Below, in pieces: positions 1-8,476 of a stretch of 64,000 nt of DNA. A program made the position numbers and the translations under genes. How positions within the stretch are numbered: position 1 is the first letter of the stretch; each line of letters begins with the position of its first letter. The notes below the pieces were generated by a model. It made no database searches, was not told the DNA's origin, and worked only from the letters and a program-made list of their open reading frames with translations. The stretch is from Flavobacteriales bacterium (GTDB lineage: Bacteria; Bacteroidota; Bacteroidia; Flavobacteriales_D; Crocinitomicaceae). The stretch lies in the NCBI GenBank assembly GCA_018883325.1, contig VEQH01000007.1:28627-92626 (forward strand), in the 5' to 3' direction.

Positions 1-40
1 AATAATTTGTACTTTCGTATGTTGCAAAATCAAGTTGAAA

Positions 41-1306
41 ATGATTCCAGTTTATGTAAGAGAAGGTGAGAAGTATACAAATATTGTAATTTACATTCTG
101 AAATTAATTGAAAAAAATAAATCCATTTCATTTGAATTTCGCAATCAAAAAACTGGTGTAAATCTGGTTTGGGATCATATAGACACTAATAGTCAGTTTT
201 TAAACTTAGAGTTTTATAATTTAATTGATGAAGACAAGTTTGATTTTGAAATAAATAAAGAGATTGTTATTCAAAATGAATCAGGGAAAAAGGATTTCAT
301 AGCGAGTGTATTTTATAAAGTCAATTGTTTACAAGAATTTGGTTGCACTGATGATTTAGATGAATATGGTCGTTATTGCTACACATCTTCCTATCAGTTT
401 AAATTTGGATTAATTGAAGAAAACTTAGTCCAACAAGAAATAGATACTTTTTTTATTGAAAATAATTTACGTGGAAATGATAAGAAAAGTCGATTTTTTA
501 TTTCTCATGATATTGATACAATTAATGGTTCTTTTCTACAAGATGGGCTTTGGGCTGTAAAAAACAGAAAAGTTGGAGTTGTCTTTAAGTTGATTTTTAA
601 TGAAATCTCAAGAAAACCTCATTGGAGAAATATTGATAAAATTCTAAAAATCAGTAGCGAATACGATGTTTACACTACTTTTTTTTGGTTAGTAAATCAA
701 GGTGTTGGTTTAGCCAATATTAAAAATTCTGATTATGATATTAATAAGCAAACTGATTTAATTAACCTAGTAGAAAAATCTGGTTCCTTTAACGGAATAC
801 ATAAATCCTGCTCGAACGATTCTTTCGAATTAGAGTTAGAAAAAAGCAAATTGGATACAGTTTTCAATCGATATCATTTTTTAAAATTTTTACCCGCTGA
901 GGATTGGAAAGTAATTTCTGATTCAAAAATTGAATTGGACTGTAGTTTAGGATTTGCAGAACATTATGGTTTTAGAAATTCTTACGGTAAAGCTTTTCAA
1001 CCTTATGATTTGAAAAATGATAAGCCCTTTGATTTTATCGAAGCCCCTTTACATTTTATGGATACCACTTTTCATCAGTATCTAAAAACACCGATTTCTA
1101 AAATTGGAGAAGTTATTATTAATTTTTATGAGAAAAACCCATTAAATTGTGATTTTTCTTTGTTGTGGCATAATACTTATTTTACTGATTATAAATTCAA
1201 TTCGTACCTTACCGAGTATAAAAAAATACTTACTTACATTTACGAAAATAAAATTGAGGTGCTATCTCCAGTTCAATTAATTGAAGAAAACAAAATAAAA
1301 TGGTGA
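41..1306 (+). CDS. Polysaccharide deacetylase-like (DUF7033/NodB-fold) protein
   Basis: A protein of about 421 residues with no signal peptide. The mark of the family is the SHDID motif near residue 158, the metal-binding start of a NodB-like deacetylase fold, and a late LLWHNTYF motif near residue 370. Bacteroidetes homologues usually sit in exopolysaccharide or capsule clusters, and the next gene is a GNAT acyltransferase, so a role in modifying or assembling a surface polysaccharide is inferred; the substrate is not known. The frame can be extended to a TTG at 35, but ATG at 41 is preferred. A TACTTTCG sequence at 10-17 resembles a -7 promoter element, so the gene may begin a transcript. 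It overlaps the next gene by 7 bp, which implies translational coupling. Confidence 0.7.
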   Translation: MIPVYVREGEKYTNIVIYILKLIEKNKSISFEFRNQKTGVNLVWDHIDTNSQFLNLEFYNLIDEDKFDFEINKEIVIQNESGKKDFIASVFYKVNCLQEFGCTDDLDEYGRYCYTSSYQFKFGLIEENLVQQEIDTFFIENNLRGNDKKSRFFISHDIDTINGSFLQDGLWAVKNRKVGVVFKLIFNEISRKPHWRNIDKILKISSEYDVYTTFFWLVNQGVGLANIKNSDYDINKQTDLINLVEKSGSFNGIHKSCSNDSFELELEKSKLDTVFNRYHFLKFLPAEDWKVISDSKIELDCSLGFAEHYGFRNSYGKAFQPYDLKNDKPFDFIEAPLHFMDTTFHQYLKTPISKIGEVIINFYEKNPLNCDFSLLWHNTYFTDYKFNSYLTEYKKILTYIYENKIEVLSPVQLIEENKIKW

Positions 1307-2367
1307 CTTATCGTTTGGCGACTGCCGCTGATTACATAAATATAAATGCTTTTCATAATCGAATTGATAAACCAAATCGAACTATGGAACAGTTTTATTG
1401 GGAATTTAGAGATGGTCCAATTGGTCCGTCCATTTATGTTGTTGCAGAAGATGGAGATAAAATTGTCGGAACTAATTGCGTCATCCCTATTAATCTAATT
1501 GATTCAAATGGTAATCTATATAAATCTGGAAAAAGTGAGGACACATTAGTAGATCCAACTTATAGAGGACAAAATATATTCAATAACATTTATGAATTTC
1601 TCTTTGAAGAATGCAAAAAGCAAGGAGTTTCAGTTATTTGGGGCTTCACTTCAGCAAATAAACCATTTGAAAAATTAGGCTTTGAAATACCTTATGATCA
1701 TCATCAAGGACTTGCAGTAAATTATGTTTTAAATAGTTATAATTACCTTATCACGCTAAATCCAAAAAATAAGTTTCTCGATAAAGTTAAGATTATTGCT
1801 TTGTGTCTTTTTTCTAAACTGAAATTTAAATTGAATATTATTGAAAAGTCTTATAAATACGAATTCATTGAATTAATTGAAAATTCTAGTATTGTTGAAC
1901 AATTAATCTTTTCAAATTTAGAAGCGAATCCTTCTACTTTTTCTATTCATCAAAATGAATCCTTTCAAAATTGGAGAATCTATTCAAACCCAAATTACTA
2001 TCAACGTAACTCTTTTGTTTTTAAAGATAAAAATGGAAATTTAATTGCCTTTTTTCAAACAAATACAACAAAGAATAAAGTCGCTTACATAAATCAAAGT
2101 GTGTTTTTAGCAGAAATTGATGACCAAGAAAAGTCAAAAATGATCCGAATTGTAACAAATCACTTGTTTAAAAAAGGTGTTATAATTGTTCGAAATTGGT
2201 TGTTTGATACAAATGATTTGAATAAAAATGAAATAGAAGTGTTTAATAAGGCTGGGTTATTTTATTTAAATAGAGGAATTGGTTTAGTTTGGAAAAAACT
2301 AGATGATAATGATTTGAGCCCTAACAATTTTTACTTATCAAGAATTGCTTCTCAAGGAATTATTTGA
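1300..2367 (+). CDS. GNAT family N-acyltransferase
   Basis: A 355-residue protein whose N-terminal half has the GNAT pattern. A conserved strand ends in EDTLVDPTYRGQNIF (about residues 83-98), where RGQNIF is the acetyl-CoA pyrophosphate-binding loop (motif A), and it is followed by VIWGFTSANKPFEKLGF, the usual motif B end. The C-terminal half is a second, diverged domain, as in the long GNATs found in Bacteroidetes polysaccharide loci. The start overlaps the stop of the deacetylase-like gene, so the two are probably co-expressed and act on the same glycan or an amino sugar precursor. The acyl acceptor cannot be told from sequence. The gene ends 7 bp from a convergent gene with no clear terminator in between. 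Confidence 0.75.
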   Translation: MVTYRLATAADYININAFHNRIDKPNRTMEQFYWEFRDGPIGPSIYVVAEDGDKIVGTNCVIPINLIDSNGNLYKSGKSEDTLVDPTYRGQNIFNNIYEFLFEECKKQGVSVIWGFTSANKPFEKLGFEIPYDHHQGLAVNYVLNSYNYLITLNPKNKFLDKVKIIALCLFSKLKFKLNIIEKSYKYEFIELIENSSIVEQLIFSNLEANPSTFSIHQNESFQNWRIYSNPNYYQRNSFVFKDKNGNLIAFFQTNTTKNKVAYINQSVFLAEIDDQEKSKMIRIVTNHLFKKGVIIVRNWLFDTNDLNKNEIEVFNKAGLFYLNRGIGLVWKKLDDNDLSPNNFYLSRIASQGII

Positions 2368-2374
2368 TTTTAGC

Positions 2375-5140
2375 TTATCTAAACAAATGAATAAATCCTT
2401 GTTCAGTAAAATTATTCAAATAGAAATCTTCGTATTCAACTTTCCAAAAATAGACTCCTTCAACACATTCTTTGCCGTTGGATGTTCCATCCCAACCACT
2501 AATTAAATTGCTACTATTATAAATCACATTTCCCCAACGATTTACAATTATGATGTTGGCAGATTTGATTTTTTGATAGGATACAGGAGAAAATAAATCA
2601 TTAGTACCATCACCATTAGGAGTGAAAACAGTTGGCATTTCAAATTCCGATTCACATAACTTAGCATTAATCAAAAATTCATTTTGAATTTGACAAACTC
2701 CAACGGATACAATCACCGTATAAATGCCAGCTTGATTAACTTCAATACTTGAATTTGTCGAGTTATTACTCCACAAATAAGTACCATTAGGAGTAATTGC
2801 ATTTAAAGTATATGTTTCACCAATACAGATAGTTGTGTCATTTGTAAAATTGATTTGTGGTGGATTTTGTATTTCTAAATTCAAACTATCTGAATCGAAT
2901 CCACAATTATTGGAAACAATAACCCAATACAGACCTTGTTGATTAATTGCAAGAGTCGGAGCATTTGAATTATTTTGCCAAGTATAAGTTGCGCCGGGAT
3001 AACTTGCATCCAAAATAAGATTCAAACCATTGCATATAATGGTGTCATTTCCTAAATTAACTGTTGGTATATCTTGAATTGCAATAATAATTGAATCTCG
3101 TACCAAACAATTTTGAGTTGCTACATCTACCCAATAAATTCCAGCTTGATTTACAAGGAAATTAGATTGAGTTGAATTATTTTGCCATGAAAAACTTGCA
3201 TTAGAAACTGCAGGATTTAATAATAAGGTAGAATTGACACAAATTGTAGTGTCGTTACCAAGGTTAACTGTTGGTTGGTTTTCAATTGTAACAACAATAG
3301 AATCTCTTTCAATGCCACAAATGTTTTCTACTTCAACCCAATAGATTCCAGAGTTATTAACGATCAATGAAGAATCTGTAGTATTATTATTCCAAATTAT
3401 AGTTCCAATTCCACCACCAAAAACAGGATTAAGTTCTGTAATTAAATTACTGCACGCAGAAGTATCATTTCCAAGTTCAATTGTAGGTGGAGATAAATAA
3501 GTGATTTGAATTGTATCAGATACAAAACAAGCCAAAGTTGAGACTGAAACCCAATAAGTTCCAGGTTGAGTTATTGTAAAATTCGAATTTATTGAATTAT
3601 CTTGCCAAATATAACTGCCATTTGGAATAATCGGATTAAGGACATAAATAGAATTTGTACAAATAGTTGTATCATTTCCTAAGTTAAGAATTGGCTGGTT
3701 TTCGATTGTTACGACAATAGAATCTCTTTCAATGCCACAAATGTTTTCAACTTCAACCCAATAGATTCCAGAGTTGTTAACGATCAATGTAGAATCGGTT
3801 AAATTATTATTCCAAATTATAGTTCCAATTCCACCACCAAAAACAGGATTAAGTTCTGTAATTAGATTACTACAAGCAGAAGTGTCATTTCCAAGTTCAA
3901 TTGTTGGTGGAGATAAATAGCTGACAAAAATCGTATCACTCACAGTACATATACCGTTCGTAACGGTTAGCCAATAATTTCCCTGCTGAGAAACAGTAAA
4001 TGATTGTTGATTAGAATTGTTTTGCCATGTATAATTAACATTTGAAAGAACAGGGTTTAGGACCAAAACTTCATTTAAACATATTGTAGTATCATTTCCT
4101 AAATCGAGAATTGGAGGTGATTCAAAAGTAACATTTATCGTATCTTGATCTGTTCCACAACTATTTGTTACTTGAACCCAATATGATCCTGTTTGATTTA
4201 CCGTTAATGTTGGGCTTGTTGAATTATTTGACCATAAAACTGTTCCACTTTGAACGTTTGGATGAATCAATAAACTTAAAGTTGAACATAATGTGGTATC
4301 ATTTCCAAGTTGAACCGAAGGACTATTTAAGTTTGTAACTAATACTGTATCAATATCAGAACATGAATTATCTCCAACTTCAACCCAATATAACCCTGGT
4401 GTATTAACAGAAATGCTAGAGGTTGTAGAACCTGTACTCCATAAATAACTTGTCGCATTTGCGTTGAAAGCATTTAAAGTTGTATTATTTGAATTACACA
4501 AAACAACGTCTTGACCTGCGTCAGCAATTATTGAACAGTTTATAGGGCAATCAAAATAGATAGAATCAATAATTAACGCGTATGCACTACCAGGTCTGTT
4601 ATATCTAAAACTAACACTAGAAAGACTTCCTGTCCAATTTACCCAACCTGAAACATCATTGTTGTTATTTCCAGGGTTATTGTCAAATGGGGTGACTACA
4701 CCTCCAACCAAAAAGAATGGATTTACAAAACCAAGTGGACTTATACTTGCAGGAGTAGGATTTATTTGAGATATTGATTCTTCTGGTTGTGAAAGACCAC
4801 TTACATTTTCATCTAAATCAACAAATCGAATTTTTAAATTACTAACAGGTTGATTGAAAGTGATTGAAACATCAATAAAACTATTTGTGATATTTATGTC
4901 TGAAGGTAATAACATACAGTTATTTGAATAAGGAGGTCCATTACTTACCTTATTAAAAGACGCCGATGAATTTATGGTGTAATTAATAGTTGAACAATTT
5001 GCAGTGTTATAATTTGGACTTGTAGCGGTTGTTACTGGATTATTAGAAAGCCACGACATTCCAGAATTTACTGTTTGTGATTTGTTGTTTCCACAAATGA
5101 AGATGAAAAGGAAAAGAATTAATGACTTTATTAAATACAT
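2375..5140 (-). CDS. Repeat-rich T9SS type B (gliding-associated C-terminal) surface protein
   Basis: A 921-residue exported protein. The N-terminus is a signal peptide ending near NNKSQ. Residues about 22-200 form a domain shared with the upstream neighbour. Then come nine or so Ig-like repeats of 65-75 residues, each starting near LGNDTTIC and closing with GIYWVEV-like strands, with paired cysteines. The last 85 residues, beginning at PTVFTPNGDGTNDLF with NRWGNVIY and GWDG, are the CHU_C type B sorting domain recognised by the type IX secretion system. The protein should be carried across the outer membrane and displayed or released, probably as an adhesin. The gene lies 6 bp after its paralogue and is in the same transcript. 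Two repeats are nearly identical at DNA level, a sign of recent duplication or conversion. Confidence 0.85.
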   Translation of the reverse strand: MYLIKSLILFLFIFICGNNKSQTVNSGMSWLSNNPVTTATSPNYNTANCSTINYTINSSASFNKVSNGPPYSNNCMLLPSDINITNSFIDVSITFNQPVSNLKIRFVDLDENVSGLSQPEESISQINPTPASISPLGFVNPFFLVGGVVTPFDNNPGNNNNDVSGWVNWTGSLSSVSFRYNRPGSAYALIIDSIYFDCPINCSIIADAGQDVVLCNSNNTTLNAFNANATSYLWSTGSTTSSISVNTPGLYWVEVGDNSCSDIDTVLVTNLNSPSVQLGNDTTLCSTLSLLIHPNVQSGTVLWSNNSTSPTLTVNQTGSYWVQVTNSCGTDQDTINVTFESPPILDLGNDTTICLNEVLVLNPVLSNVNYTWQNNSNQQSFTVSQQGNYWLTVTNGICTVSDTIFVSYLSPPTIELGNDTSACSNLITELNPVFGGGIGTIIWNNNLTDSTLIVNNSGIYWVEVENICGIERDSIVVTIENQPILNLGNDTTICTNSIYVLNPIIPNGSYIWQDNSINSNFTITQPGTYWVSVSTLACFVSDTIQITYLSPPTIELGNDTSACSNLITELNPVFGGGIGTIIWNNNTTDSSLIVNNSGIYWVEVENICGIERDSIVVTIENQPTVNLGNDTTICVNSTLLLNPAVSNASFSWQNNSTQSNFLVNQAGIYWVDVATQNCLVRDSIIIAIQDIPTVNLGNDTIICNGLNLILDASYPGATYTWQNNSNAPTLAINQQGLYWVIVSNNCGFDSDSLNLEIQNPPQINFTNDTTICIGETYTLNAITPNGTYLWSNNSTNSSIEVNQAGIYTVIVSVGVCQIQNEFLINAKLCESEFEMPTVFTPNGDGTNDLFSPVSYQKIKSANIIIVNRWGNVIYNSSNLISGWDGTSNGKECVEGVYFWKVEYEDFYLNNFTEQGFIHLFR
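3275..3919 (-). repeat. Recent internal duplication (about 225 bp, 420 bp apart)
   Basis: Two nearly identical segments, 3275-3499 and 3695-3919, lie exactly 420 bp (140 codons) apart inside the T9SS repeat protein. Both encode the Ig-like repeat with NDTSACSNLITELNP and VFGGGIGTIIWNN. They differ at only a few bases, whereas other repeats in the gene are well diverged, so this pair arose recently or is kept alike by recombination. Confidence 0.85.
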
Positions 5141-5146
5141 AATAAA

Positions 5147-7078
5147 CTATTTTATCAAAGAAATATGACCTGTTAAATTGATACGTTCAGGATTTAAGTT
5201 ATTTATATAGGAAACTTTATAGGTATAAATGCCATCTTGAACTTTTTTAGCGCCATAATTTCCATCCCAATATTCATTTGGATCAAAACTTTCAAAAATA
5301 ATTTCTCCCCATCTATTGTAAATTTCGAGATGGAAATCGTAAAAACTACAATCTGTTTTTATGCTAAAAACTTGGTTAAATTCATCTTCATCTGGTGTAA
5401 ATGAATTTGGAATATAAACTCCACAATCACAATCATTAAATAAAACAGTGAATCGATCTAAAGAAACTCCACAACTATTTGTAGTTGTAACAGTATAAAT
5501 TCCTGATTCATTTACAACAAGTGATCCAATTGTTGTCCCGTTATTCCATAAATAATTTGAATTATTGTTCTGTGAACTTGTTAATAGAACAGACTCTCCT
5601 TTACACTTAACAAAACTTGATTCTGTATTCTGATTGATTATTTCTAATATCGTAATAAACTCCTTTAAACTACATCCATTAGCATCAGTTCTTTCAACCC
5701 AATAATTTCCTGGTTGATTAACACTTATATTAGAGGTTGATTCACTTGTATTCCATAAATAAGTCACAGTTGAATTGTCAAAGGCGTTAATTGTCAGAGT
5801 TGAGTTGTCACATAAATAATCTAGAGTTGGTAATGGAGTAAAATTAACTATTTGATTAGAAACTAATATTGAATCTCTAAAGCTACAATTTCCGTTAGAA
5901 ACTTGTACCCAATAAGTCCCAATGTTGTTAGCGTTTATTGAAGAAGTTGTTTCTCCAGTGTTCCATAAATAGGTTGTTGAAATTGTACTAGAAGCATCTA
6001 AAGTAAATAATGAATTTGGACAAATAACCAGTAGATTTTCTAATGCATCAGGTTCATAGGTTTGAGCACTAACAATAACTGTATCATTATAGAAACAAGA
6101 ACCGTTTGAAACTTGCACCCAATAAGTTCCAGGATTATTTACATTTATAGAAGAAGTTGTTTGACCAGTATTCCACAAATAAGAATTAACATTTGAATTT
6201 GATGCATTAATAGATAAAGTATTATTTGAACAAATTGTTAAAGAATTATTTAGCACATTTGGTTGATAATTTTGAAGACTAACAATTACTGTATCAATGT
6301 CTGAACAAGTTCCATTGGATACTGAAACCCAATAAGTTCCTGGAGTGGATACATTGATAGATGAGGCTGTTGAACCATTTGACCAAATAAATTGATTGCC
6401 ATTGGAATTATTGGCGTTTAATGTTGTAGATTGATTTGTGCAAATTGATACATCTGGTCCAGCATTTGCGTTTACAAGGCAATTTGTTGGACAATCAAAA
6501 TAAATTGAATCTATAATTAAGGCATAAAGTGCTCCAGGTCTATTATATCTAAAACTAACTGAAGATAAATTTCCACTCCAATTTACCCATCCAGAAGCAT
6601 CATTATTATTGTTATTTGGATTGTTGTCAAATGGTGTAACTATTCCATTATTTAAAAAAATTGGATTAATATTTCCTCCTAATAAGTTTACACTTGATGG
6701 TGCTGGGTTGATTTGTGAAACAGATTCTTCAGGTTGAGTGAAACCATTAACATTTTCATCTAAATCAATAAATCTAATTTTTAAATTACTAATTGGTTGG
6801 TTGAAAGTAATTGTCATATCAACAAATAAAGGAGTAATATTAATATTTGATGGGAAGATTAAACTGTTATTGTTGTAGGGGGAGCCATTAAATACTCCTC
6901 TGAAAGTCTCAGATGAACTAATAGTATATTGTATGTTTGAACAACTTCCACTATTAAAACTCGGACTTGTAACAGTAGTAGTTGGGCTTGTCGATAACCA
7001 AGAAAAACCTGAATTTACTGTTTGGCAAATAATGTAAAATGAATTGATAAATATAACTAAAATGAAAAAGTGTCTCAA
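5147..7078 (-). CDS. Repeat-rich T9SS type B surface protein, paralogue of the next gene
   Basis: A 643-residue exported protein: signal peptide ending near YIICQ, the same N-terminal domain of about 180 residues as the downstream gene (shared FNQP.SNLKIRF.DLDENV and GWVNW.G.LSSVSFRYNRPG), then about six repeats built on SNGSC..VIVS and TSSINVNNPGTYWVQVSNG, and a type B sorting domain at the end (PNSFTPDEDEFNQVF, YNRWGEIIF, YWDGNYG). Export by the T9SS and a surface role are expected. The only sensible start is a TTG at 7078; an in-frame stop lies shortly upstream and the first internal ATG would lose the signal peptide. A consensus -7 element (7092-7099) sits just upstream, giving a very short leader. 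Confidence 0.82.
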   Translation of the reverse strand: MRHFFILVIFINSFYIICQTVNSGFSWLSTSPTTTVTSPSFNSGSCSNIQYTISSSETFRGVFNGSPYNNNSLIFPSNINITPLFVDMTITFNQPISNLKIRFIDLDENVNGFTQPEESVSQINPAPSSVNLLGGNINPIFLNNGIVTPFDNNPNNNNNDASGWVNWSGNLSSVSFRYNRPGALYALIIDSIYFDCPTNCLVNANAGPDVSICTNQSTTLNANNSNGNQFIWSNGSTASSINVSTPGTYWVSVSNGTCSDIDTVIVSLQNYQPNVLNNSLTICSNNTLSINASNSNVNSYLWNTGQTTSSINVNNPGTYWVQVSNGSCFYNDTVIVSAQTYEPDALENLLVICPNSLFTLDASSTISTTYLWNTGETTSSINANNIGTYWVQVSNGNCSFRDSILVSNQIVNFTPLPTLDYLCDNSTLTINAFDNSTVTYLWNTSESTSNISVNQPGNYWVERTDANGCSLKEFITILEIINQNTESSFVKCKGESVLLTSSQNNNSNYLWNNGTTIGSLVVNESGIYTVTTTNSCGVSLDRFTVLFNDCDCGVYIPNSFTPDEDEFNQVFSIKTDCSFYDFHLEIYNRWGEIIFESFDPNEYWDGNYGAKKVQDGIYTYKVSYINNLNPERINLTGHISLIK

Positions 7079-7091
7079 ATCAAAAATAAAA

Positions 7092-7099
7092 CAAAGATA
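7092..7099 (-). promoter_or_regulatory. Bacteroidetes -7 promoter element (TATCTTTG)
   Basis: Read on the minus strand, TATCTTTG matches the TAnnTTTG consensus exactly and lies 13 bp before the TTG start of the T9SS paralogue pair. No clear TTG element is present 19 bp further upstream. It would drive both surface-protein genes. Confidence 0.55.
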
Positions 7100-7130
7100 G
7101 GTTTATATAAATGATTTTTCATAGGTAAAA

Positions 7131-8474
7131 TTACCTATATTCTAAAATTAACTTAGCAACCTCTCCCGTCAAATTTCTTCTTGAAAATTTATTTTTAGAA
7201 AGGTCATTTGCTGCAAATTGATTGGTGGTTGAATTTAAGATAAATTCGATAATTGATTGTTTTTCATTTGAATTTAATGTTGTTGAAATAGCGTTTTCTT
7301 TCAAAATTGCCGCTGCATCGCCATCTTTTGGACCAATGTTTAGGATCGGATTTCCAGTTGCAATGTATTCAAAAAGTTTTCCCGTTAAGATTCCTTTGTT
7401 GTTTTCAATTTCTGGAATGATTAACAGAAGTATTGTTGCGTTCAACATGTAATCAATTGCTTCTGTGTGAGAAACGTACGGAATGAATACAACATTTTCG
7501 GAAATTTTTAATTGTTCAACCATTTGTTTTACGCCTCCATGGCAATTTCCTACAAATTGTAATTTCCAATTTTCATCCTTTTTTACAATTTCGGCAAAAG
7601 CTTCTATAAAACCACTCACAGGATATTGTTCTCCTAGGTTTCCAACGTAACTAATCACCTTTCTTGATAAACTTTCAGCTCTCAGTTTTCCCTTCTCAAC
7701 TTCACTTTTCTCTATTATCTCTTCACTTTTAACTTTTAACTTTTCACTTTTCACTTTCAAAAAATCTGTTTCATCAAATCCATTTGGTATGACTTCAATT
7801 TTCGATAGAATTTCTGAACGATTAGCACCAAAATGTCGTTTGATATCTTGACTTACAACCACAATTTTATCTGCATTTTTCAAACAAGCTTGTTCTAATT
7901 TATAATCTTTTCTTTTGGCAAATGAAGTTCTGAAAAGTTCTTGATTGTAATAAATTTCTGTCCACGGATCGCGAAGATCAGCAATCCATCGAAGCTTAAA
8001 TTCTTTTTTTAATTCCAAACCAATCAATTGCGTAGAGTGGGGTGGAGAAGTAGTTACAATGCAATCGATGTCGTTTTCTTGAATGATTGTTCTGGCTTTT
8101 TCTAAGGCAAATTTATTCCAACCAATTCGAGCATCTGGAATGAAAAAATTCCCACGAATGAAGCGCATTAATTTTTCTGTAAGTCCTACTTTTTTATCTG
8201 CAGAAAACCCCGCTTGAGGCACTTCTTTTTTGCGAATTTTTTTATACAATTCAAATGGACTTGCAGCTTGAGTGGTATGTATTTCAATGCCTTGTGGAAT
8301 TTCTTCCAACAAAGAATAATCGTAATTTGGAAAAGTAGCAAAAGCAGGATCCACAGTCAAAACAATGGGGTCGATTCCAAATTCACGAAGATATTTCACA
8401 AATTTCAACCATCGCTGTACACCGCTTCCACCACTTGGAGGCCAATAATACGTGATGATTAAAGCTTTTTTCAA
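7131..8474 (-). CDS. Family 4 (GT-B) glycosyltransferase
   Basis: A 447-residue cytosolic glycosyltransferase with the two Rossmann halves of the GT-B fold. Seen: N-terminal YYWPPSGGSGVQRW (sugar-acceptor side, residues 9-22), ADLRDPW near 165, VIPNGFDE near 229, SYVGNLGE near 275, and the nucleotide-sugar region GKLFEYIATGNPIL near 370. Such enzymes in Bacteroidetes build lipopolysaccharide or capsule glycans; donor and acceptor are unknown. It starts 2 bp after the alaS stop and is presumably cotranscribed with it. Residues about 239-268, between the NGF motif and the second domain, are a Lys/Glu/Ser/Val-rich insertion encoded by degenerate heptanucleotide repeats, which lies in the interdomain linker and should be tolerated. 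Confidence 0.82.
   Translation of the reverse strand: MKKALIITYYWPPSGGSGVQRWLKFVKYLREFGIDPIVLTVDPAFATFPNYDYSLLEEIPQGIEIHTTQAASPFELYKKIRKKEVPQAGFSADKKVGLTEKLMRFIRGNFFIPDARIGWNKFALEKARTIIQENDIDCIVTTSPPHSTQLIGLELKKEFKLRWIADLRDPWTEIYYNQELFRTSFAKRKDYKLEQACLKNADKIVVVSQDIKRHFGANRSEILSKIEVIPNGFDETDFLKVKSEKLKVKSEEIIEKSEVEKGKLRAESLSRKVISYVGNLGEQYPVSGFIEAFAEIVKKDENWKLQFVGNCHGGVKQMVEQLKISENVVFIPYVSHTEAIDYMLNATILLLIIPEIENNKGILTGKLFEYIATGNPILNIGPKDGDAAAILKENAISTTLNSNEKQSIIEFILNSTTNQFAANDLSKNKFSRRNLTGEVAKLILEYR
7670..7758. repeat. Degenerate heptanucleotide array (A/C)ACTTTT inside the GT4 gene
   Basis: On the plus strand, five in-phase 7-mers occupy 7724-7758 (cactttt, aactttt, aactttt, cactttt, cactttc), with more degenerate copies back to 7670 (aactttc, agctctc, agttttc). 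The array encodes the charged insertion in the glycosyltransferase. Similar period-7 arrays occur at 53114-53141 and 60550-60591. Confidence 0.75.
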
Positions 8475-8476
8475 TA

